This document shows positions 56,452 to 64,000 of a DNA stretch of 64,000 bases, in pieces. Under the pieces are notes generated by a model that made no database searches, was not told the origin of the DNA, and saw only the letters and a list, made by a program, of their open reading frames with translations. A program made the translations under genes and the position numbers. The stretch covers positions 17,737,001-17,801,000 of the forward strand of contig OU612066.1 in assembly GCA_914767715.1 (NCBI GenBank), written 5' to 3'. The first letter of the stretch is position 1, and each line of letters begins with the position of its first letter. This DNA comes from Membranipora membranacea. Lineage: Eukaryota; Bryozoa; Gymnolaemata; Cheilostomatida; Membraniporidae.

Positions 56452-59400
56452 ATCACGACCCAGCTCCTAGCTAGTAGTATAACATCTGTTCTATCAATGG
56501 AACCAATCCCCTGTATCTCAATTTTTTGCCTAACGGGAGATGTTAATGTTGGCCGTGACCTCTCAATTTTAAGTTGATTGATCAAAATACAGCTGGGACT
56601 ATTCTTTGGAAAGAAGTCGGCATTTTAAAACATGCCACACAGTCAGTCCAAAAATGATATGGCTATTCGTGTAGCTCCCGATTTATCCTGGATAAACTTT
56701 GTTTTGAGAACATGGAAGCCCAAGAGCATTAAATGATAATTGGGCGTAGACGCCTATCTGTCCTGCCAATCTTGTTAGCATCATACTTTAACCACTCTTT
56801 TGTCATTTGGCGTTTAATAGAACTGATGTGGGATGTTCCATTTTAATTGTGATGTAAGTAAATCTGTGCAATCACTTGCTTTCAAATAGCAACATTAGCG
56901 AAATTTGTTATCATACCATATCTAAGAGCTTTTTAGTCGTTTATTATGTTGAGTCATCGTTACTTTGTCCATCTTTCCTCAAATACATGATTATTCACTT
57001 CACCGGACAAATTTGAAGCTTTTTTCTTCTAAGCAATAGGCCATAACTCCGACCCAATCTCCCACACAAAACTGAGAATCGAGCTACTCAGCACATAGAT
57101 ATCCTTTAAAGTTCCACAATGCCACTGAGTTGTCCTACCAGGGTGAGCGGGACACCCTCCCTAGTCCTACATAGAAATAAGAAGATTTTGAGAGTTCATG
57201 CTTGAGCATTAATGGGGTCATTGTTGATTGATAGTGTATGTATGCAATGCGCGAACCCTTTGGTTTGTTGGTGTGTGACTTGGACACTGTCATTGGAAGT
57301 ACTAACACCCTCAAACTAGTGAATGTATTAATCCTTGACTGTCACGTCTACCAATTATACTTACCATCTTTATTCCTGAACATCTACTATTTTATTTTGC
57401 CAGAGGGTTCTCAAGTTATTGTTGATGACTTTGAATTAGATTATAACACGATTTCTTTTAATGCGAAAGAATGTGTGAATTCACGCTTGAAAATAATCCT
57501 GTAACCAAACCTTTTGTATTGTCGTATATTGAGGGAGGAGGTAAGTGCGTTTCGTAATCTTAGTGGTCATGCAACTTCAGACAGTTGTTTGAAAATCTCT
57601 TCATTGAACTGTTTATCAGGTTATCTGCAAACTTTTGCTGTCTGTGTGAAATTATAGAATAACGCCATAGGCATAACTCCTGTGTATGAGTTCTATAGTT
57701 AGTGTGCGTGTTGTTTACTAAGCAGACATCCCAATCTGTATTCCTGAGCTCCAATGATTTGTATTAAAGTCTGCTCTAGGCTGTCTCCTGTCTTTCACCA
57801 AGGTGTCCAATTCGAGGGCCACAGTATTCTGAGGGAGGGTGGGTGGTTCCTTTCCTCCCTGGTGTGCTCAGGCAATTGATCAACTTAGTGTGAGGAATTG
57901 TCTGATCTCTGCAGTATGTTATTTTTGGCACATGTTCTTTTTTCAGGTCAAGCTTGTTTTATCAAGGTTTCCTCAAATAGATTTTTAAAGCTACAATGTG
58001 AGATTTCAACAGCGTTGTCAATTGTTGCTACAATGTATGTTTGGATTGCGATGTTCTCATTTGGGCTATACTCATCTATTTCAGCCTGCCTTGCTGTTCA
58101 ATTTTTAATGAGTATCCTATTATGAAAGCTTGAACTAACAATGAAATTAATCTCAAGTGATGTAATTCTTGTCAGCTGACAGCCTATCAGTTAGTTCAGA
58201 TAAAAGTTTGAATCAATGAGTTTGATGCTTCAAAACGATATCTAAAGCCTAGTGAATGAGGTTGAAATTGATTAGATCTTCAGCATTCAGTTACGCATTT
58301 GCAATATCCTGTGGTACATCATACTGGTGAAAAGGAAATTGGTATTCTAAGCTTGCAGCTTTTCCTGGGAGTGAAGTCAGCTTGTACTCATTAGAGTGCA
58401 TGTGAGTAACCTAATTAAGCCTCTTTTTTTGGACTAGTGATTGTTTACTGGTAGTTTCAAACTTTGTAAGCTATTGAATAGTTAGTCATTAGTGTGAAGT
58501 AGGAATAGATTTCAGTAAGCTGCTGCTGGGTACATTTTTAAACAAGCATATCTGAAGAATTGTAGCCGCAAGCTCTATATATACTCTAGAGAGATAAGAA
58601 AAATGATCATTATGTAAACCAAGTCTAACAACAGTTTGCTTTGGAAGTCTTTTTCGTTCACTAGTCATTGAATTAGTGTATTATTAGGCACCGACTATTT
58701 TTGAGTGTGGTCAAGGGTACCGTTCACCTAGGTGTCATCAAAATGGTTGTGGTATTTGGCATGTGTGACAGCTTTCTGGGTAGCAGTAATTTTATGGTAG
58801 ATGCTGAGACAGCTGCCTGTTGAATTCTCATTTCGAACAGAGACTCAGAGTCGATAGTTCCACATGATGGCATATGATGCTATGTAAGTGTAGGTCTATA
58901 GTCATCATAAGTGTTTTTTAGTGGGAGGTTATCTATTTTCAGGGCTTCGGTCTTTTTTTATGTAAGGCACTGTTTCTGGAATTGCGAATGTCTCTCAGTA
59001 CTGTTGACGAAGATTGGTATGTCATATTAACTTAGTTTCTTGCAGGACTCATAATCAGATCGGTTTTCACCTTCTGCTATGTTTCTTCTGGGTGTTATGC
59101 TGTTATCATGTGTTATGTAATTCGTAGAATAACCCTGCCAATTAAATATTTATCTGGAAAATGCTAATTGCTGCACAAGGTTATCCAAAATTTGATCAAA
59201 TTCTCAGTAATGATTTTGTATGCAAATTAGTTACAAATTAAAAATATATTGTGCGTGTTTCCTTAGGGTGTGGCTCTGAGTGATAGCCCCACATTGTACT
59301 CTGAATTGGTTGATTAGAGAAACAACTGGAAATTAGCCTGAGATCCAACAAAATCATCTTTATGACTGATGGTAGTGTCGCTGAGCTGAGTAATGATCTA

Positions 59401-61268
59401 GGTTTATTTCTGAGGACCCCGGCAAATCACTCATTGGTGTTATTTGCTCATCAACTTGGGTATATTGTGGTTCATATCTGCATTTTTTGTTGTTGTACCA
59501 GATTGCTTTGATGGATAACTTCCACATTGGTACTGCTGAGAACACTCATTGCATTTACTGAGTTCTTTGAGACTGGAGGTGAGTTAAGAATGTAGTCTGT
59601 AAGAGGTTTCAAGTTTGTGGTTATGGTTGTGGCTCTGAGTTGAGTTTTTATGTGCAGAGTTGCCTGATCGTGAGTTGAAATTTTTTAATGTTTTTTGTCA
59701 AGCACTTAAAAATTGGAGATTTTGTTTGATGTAATAGAGATCAAATATAGTTGAAATCAAAAAAGAGACAGCATGTTTGCAATATTGGATCGGATGCCTG
59801 ACCTCCACTGCGTAATCTACATGCGTCCCTCATTGACTATTTTATTGGTTTATAGAAAATAGGAATCAGTATTATGTCTTGGTTGAAATACACTAACAGA
59901 TTTCCCTGAACTGTCTTTTCTTCGGCTTCGGTCTTTTTGTTGCCCAAAGAATAAATTTAGGTGTCTCTCCCAACTCAAAGTGATATAAATTGTAAGGCAT
60001 GGTGTACACCAAGGACTTTTATACCTAAATAGCAATAGTTCAAATTTCAGTACAGAGCTGGTATGCAACCAAATGGACATTTGATGGTTGAAATGGACAT
60101 TTGATGGTTGAAATGTCATAGAAAAGATTAAATGTTGAGAAACCAGATTTGAGAAGAGTGGCTGATACTAATTCTCATTAATGAGGTCATTGGCCGTGAT
60201 TGATAATAAATAGGGGGCAAACAGTAATCGGAGTACAGTCCCATTGTAATGCTCAGATCTGTCTAGACCCCTACCTAATAGGGAAATCTAGTATTTGGGT
60301 CTAAATTCATCTCTGCTACCTCTTTAAGCAAAACCTTAGCCTGCATTCTTCCACTACCCCCTGAGCAAAGAAACTCAAGAACTTTACAGCTAAACTTTGG
60401 TATTGCATTTGCCTTCTTGGCTTTTTCTGCAGTGAAAGGCCTTGCTCTGTTTAGTGAAATCCGTCTTTACAATCAAAGAATATGGATTTCCTAACTCTGT
60501 GATACGACTTAACGCAAATCTGGATTCAATGGATGTAGCCGTCTTGATTAGAGGCCTTCCAGAGTCTCTATTTCCATTTCCTTGTAATTTTCATTGAACA
60601 AGACTGATTGTTGATACATAACTTGAACAAGTTTACATTTTATACTGCCTTTCAGAGTTCCATGACCCTCTCAAAGAAATTTATCCAATAATTATTCAGT
60701 GCAAACAAAAGGTGCAAGTGCTGACTTATGGCATTCAATTTTAAATTACGATGCACACACTCACACTTTCTTAGAATCTTAGTGTGAGTTTTATAATTAT
60801 AGATTTACCAGTTATATCAACTGTTGTACTTCAGGGCTTGCGGACAGCGTGAATTTAAAGTGCATTTCAACTGCACATATTCTAGCAGTAAGGCACTCAA
60901 TGCTTGGTCGCTGCCAGCAGACATCGAATTGGATTATGGTGGTTGCCAGCAATTTTTTCATTGTTATATAAAATTGATTTCTTTTTAATTAACTCCTTAT
61001 CCTATTGTCATTGGCATTTGGAAACATTATGTTGGTCATTAACCAAGTTTTAGCTACAGCTGTAGATTGCAGTCTCGCCAACAGACAATAGCGTGGTGAT
61101 ATATCCTGGTTGTGTAGAGCTGCATAGACATATTCATCAATCATCAGTGCAATCAGTGGGCCAGTCAGTATACTGAACTAGAAAATTATATGGGTGACAT
61201 TATTGAATGTGCATTAGCGTGCATCAATCTTGCTATTATAGACCTGGTTTATCTTGTTGCTTTGCAGA
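56452..61268. other. Interval between the two calcium-sensor genes
   Basis: Contains the 3' flank of the first gene and upstream sequence of the second. No coding exon recognised. An acceptor (TTGTTGCTTTGCAG) ending at about 61268 suggests that the second gene's ATG exon starts at 61269, with a 237-nt leader part. A two-copy 20-bp tandem repeat lies at 60071-60110. Confidence 0.5.
60071..60110 (+). repeat. Two-copy 20-bp tandem repeat
   Basis: AAATGGACATTTGATGGTTG occurs twice head to tail without mismatch. Confidence 0.9.
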
Positions 61269-61505
61269 TTGAAGAGTTTGTATGCAGTGTTGAGCGTGGA
61301 GGAATCGGGCTGAGCGGATTTCACTGCAGGGAATCAGAATAGATTGAGAGGTGTCGAGAGTAGATGAAATAAAACATTGCGTGCTTCATAAGCTAGGCAA
61401 TCATCGTTACTCAGAACTGGACTGGAATAGCAATATCTGAATTGAGAAGCTGTAAGCTAGGTCACTTAGTTTGCTTTGTAGGCTCAATTGGATTAGTCAG
61501 CGAAG

Positions 61506-61883
61506 ATGGGTAAAGGAAACAGCAAACTGAAGCCAGAGATCCTCAGTGACTTGAAAGATCAGACTTCGTTTAACGAAGAGGAAATTACCGAGTGGTACAA
61601 GGGATTTCTCAAAGACTGCCCGTCTGGACATCTCTCCGTCGACGAGTTCAAAAAGATCTACGGCAACTTCTTCCCTTACGGTGATGCCTCTAAGTTTGCC
61701 GAGCATGTTTTCCGTACCTTTGATGCAAATGGAGATGGTACAATTGACTTTAGAGAGTTCATCTGCGCACTTAGCGTAACGTCACGAGGGCAACTGGAGC
61801 AGAAGCTGAAATGGGCTTTTAGCATGTACGACTTGGACGGCAATGGATTTATATCTAAAGCAGAGATGTTAGAAATTGTTCAG
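61506..61883 (+). CDS. Neurocalcin/hippocalcin-type calcium sensor, first coding exon (126 codons; rest beyond window)
   Basis: The ATG opens [13 protein letters not shown], with a myristoylation-type N-terminus, and runs 126 codons to EMLEIVQ|GTAAGT. The sequence is nearly the same as vertebrate neurocalcin-delta/hippocalcin: [16 protein letters not shown] (inactive EF1), EF2 loop residues 73-84 ([12 protein letters not shown]), EF3 loop 109-120 ([12 protein letters not shown]). The intron position after codon 126 is the one used in the vertebrate HPCA/NCALD genes. EF4 and the C-terminus must lie to the right of the window. No downstream exon was found by 64000, so the intron exceeds 2.1 kb. 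Expected role: Ca2+/myristoyl switch protein in neurons and other cells. Confidence 0.96.
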
Positions 61884-64000
61884 GTAAGTTCTGCTCATCG
61901 CAATATATAAGGCTGGGGGTCTTTCAACTAGAATGAGCGGTAATTTTAAGAAGGAAAATTATCACTATCACTTAGCTCAAAAATCATTAATTTGGTCTTC
62001 GGACAAATTCGCTCCCGAATCGTTCACTCAGAATGTAAATAGATCCATCAATGAGTGAGCCGCTTAGAAACACGGGAGTGAGCCATCAGATGGAGATTTG
62101 CCCTCATTTTAGTTGAAATATTCTGTCCTGTCTTCATGGTTGCCTCCCCCTGCCCTGTTTTAGAGCTCCTCTCAACAACACATAATATTTACTATCAACT
62201 CTCTTTTTTGCATTTCATGCCTCCCAACTTGGCATTCGACTCCATTCACATGAACCATTCCCCTAGGGACTAGCCTTTAATGCACCCACATCAAATTTTA
62301 ATGGTTCAATTTGCTGAAACAATGAGAGCGTTGCGCCTCGGCGTGATACAGGTCTTTTGCTTTGAACGAGCTAGGGAGTTGCGATAGCTCTTAACACAAG
62401 AATTTCCCAGGTTTGTCATGCCTATATTCTAACCCTTAGTCCCGCTGACCTAAACCCATCACGTAGGTAACACAATAATATGCGCATGCTATGAAGAATC
62501 CCACGCGTACGCTATCACTGGCGTATGCTATCACTGGAAAATCATAGATGTAATCACATGTATGGAATTCCTCAGTCAGGATATCATCCTGCGCTAGAGT
62601 CTTGCTCAGTCTGGTGTTTGCAATCTCATTATATCAAAACTATATGATTAGCCGCAGTTGCATGACCGATAATTTGTATGTTGTACGTAACCCTATAGCC
62701 TGAAAACACGCTCAATGCCAGCCTGATTGATAATGGGAGTGTAATTTTGAATGTGAAAACACGCTGTTTTCGAACCGATGCCATTGTAATCAACTGGAGA
62801 GAGATATTTTAGGAATCCGGTGGGAGGGAGGCTATCACCTATCACCTATCACATATCAGTAATCATACTATAATATAATATTAACTCCTAATCACAAGTC
62901 AAACATGACCTGTTTACAAGAAATCAACAATAATTAGTCCCCAGGGGGATCATCTTGCAGATTAATCTACAGAATAAATTGTGCACTCTGTAATTGAGAG
63001 TAAAATACCTTATTCCACTACCTGGTATCGCAAGTCTTAATTAATGGATGCTAAGGGCTGCAAAGGCATGATTGCGTTGATTGAAAGGCCCATCTCTGGA
63101 AATCTTTACTTGGGTATTGGGAAAACGGCTCATTACCCTGCTTCCATTCACCAATGTGTGCAGAAACATGGAAGGATTGAGCGACACCAACTATAACACG
63201 GTACTAACGCAGACTGGATATTGGGGCATAGGCCTAATAAACTATCGTACATATCACTACATGAAAACAGTTTGCATTGAACCTTAGTGTTTTTCATCAA
63301 ACGTTAGGTGTTGGCAATCAAACTGGACTTATTAGATTGATACTCTGTGCAACTCCTTGGTGCAACTCCTTGGTGCAACTAGCCAACTACCATGACAGTC
63401 ACCCCTTAGTGCACCAGTGACGTTCTTTGATACAATGTCATGCCAAATTGTTGCTATTTCGGTGTTATTAATCCAATATTATAATGAAAATGGCACGTAC
63501 TGGCATGCCTATTCCTATTCCTATCCCAGTCACTTCCAAATCAAGATGGCTGGTGCCGTTAGGGAAATTTTAATCACACTTGATATAGCGTGTTATTCCT
63601 GCCAAAAACGGTAATCCTTTCTTCTGCGTAATTTTAATGGTATTTGAAAATTTCCGGTGTCTAAGTTTATCATTGAAAAAATGTATTAAAATGCGATCAC
63701 CAATCAAGCCCTTCCAGTTCCGCAACTATTTTTGTTTATAGTTGTTGAACTTTTCATCACCAGATTATTTAAATCTGGCTAGTATCTCAGCCAGACACAT
63801 CAATAAATACAATTTATTGGGTGAGCCAATTTTGCCAAAATTTGGTTTTAGATTGTCTGAAATCACGTAAAATATAATTAGGTAACCACTTTGTCTAATT
63901 GATTTGGCAAGTTAAGTAAAACATCCTTATCATTTCGTAAGGATCAAAAAGGTATATAATACTATCATGTATGTATGACTCATAGGCTAAATAATGTTCA
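61884..64000. other. First coding-exon intron of the neurocalcin/hippocalcin gene
   Basis: Begins with GTAAGT. No exon encoding EF4 is present. It contains a short tandem repeat of GTGCAACTCCTTG at about 63348-63381 and otherwise unremarkable AT-rich DNA. Confidence 0.6.

Noticed and set aside
1-64000. CRISPR arrays, phage, plasmid or bacterial defence modules
   Set aside because: No regularly spaced repeat arrays, operons or bacterial-type genes; all clear genes have spliceosomal introns.

Overview
This window is nuclear DNA from an intron-rich, AT-rich animal genome, most likely an invertebrate. The evidence is GT-AG introns of roughly 0.3-3 kb, tandem C2H2 zinc-finger genes, neuronal-calcium-sensor genes, tRNA-derived short interspersed repeats and many small inverted-repeat transposons. 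No bacterial operon, plasmid or viral module is visible. The species or phylum cannot be fixed from the sequence alone.

Layout. 1-2242 (minus): a decaying tandem copy of a C2H2 zinc-finger gene, running off the left edge. 3195-4871 (minus): its intact sister, three coding exons, 454 residues, seven fingers, with an unfamiliar N-terminal segment. 4.9-9.3 kb: intergenic DNA with a LINE remnant. 9524-23291 (plus): an SLC30A1/ZnT1-type zinc exporter in eleven coding exons, two of them candidate 18-nt micro-exons. Its introns are full of foldback transposons and contain a local duplication. 25165-36935 (plus): an SLC17-family transporter in fourteen coding exons, with a tRNA-Gly(CCC) gene in one intron and a possible 57-nt cassette exon. 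39145-43768 (minus): an RNA-binding protein with DAR motifs, a long SR/SP-rich centre and an RRM, resembling POLDIP3/SKAR; its 3' end is uncertain. 43.8-53.8 kb: no gene recognised. 54002-56451 (plus): a complete visinin/hippocalcin-type calcium sensor of 191 residues. 61506-61883 (plus): first coding exon of a second, very conserved neurocalcin/hippocalcin gene that continues past the right edge.

The genes do not form one pathway. The two calcium sensors are a tandem family pair, and so are the two zinc-finger genes. The zinc exporter and the SLC17 carrier are same-strand neighbours with unrelated substrates.

The most unusual content is mobile DNA. Three insertions share the end CACAGAGTAAGGATA and each has a perfect 7-bp target duplication. 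One is a 704-bp foldback with arms of about 320 bp; the other two are only the two 15-bp ends joined as a 30-bp palindrome. A related 38-bp palindrome with different ends also has a perfect 7-bp duplication, and a 33-bp relative has a decayed one. A paralogous copy of the region that received the 704-bp element lies 3 kb away and keeps the uninserted site. All exon boundaries, reading frames and repeat alignments were worked out by eye.
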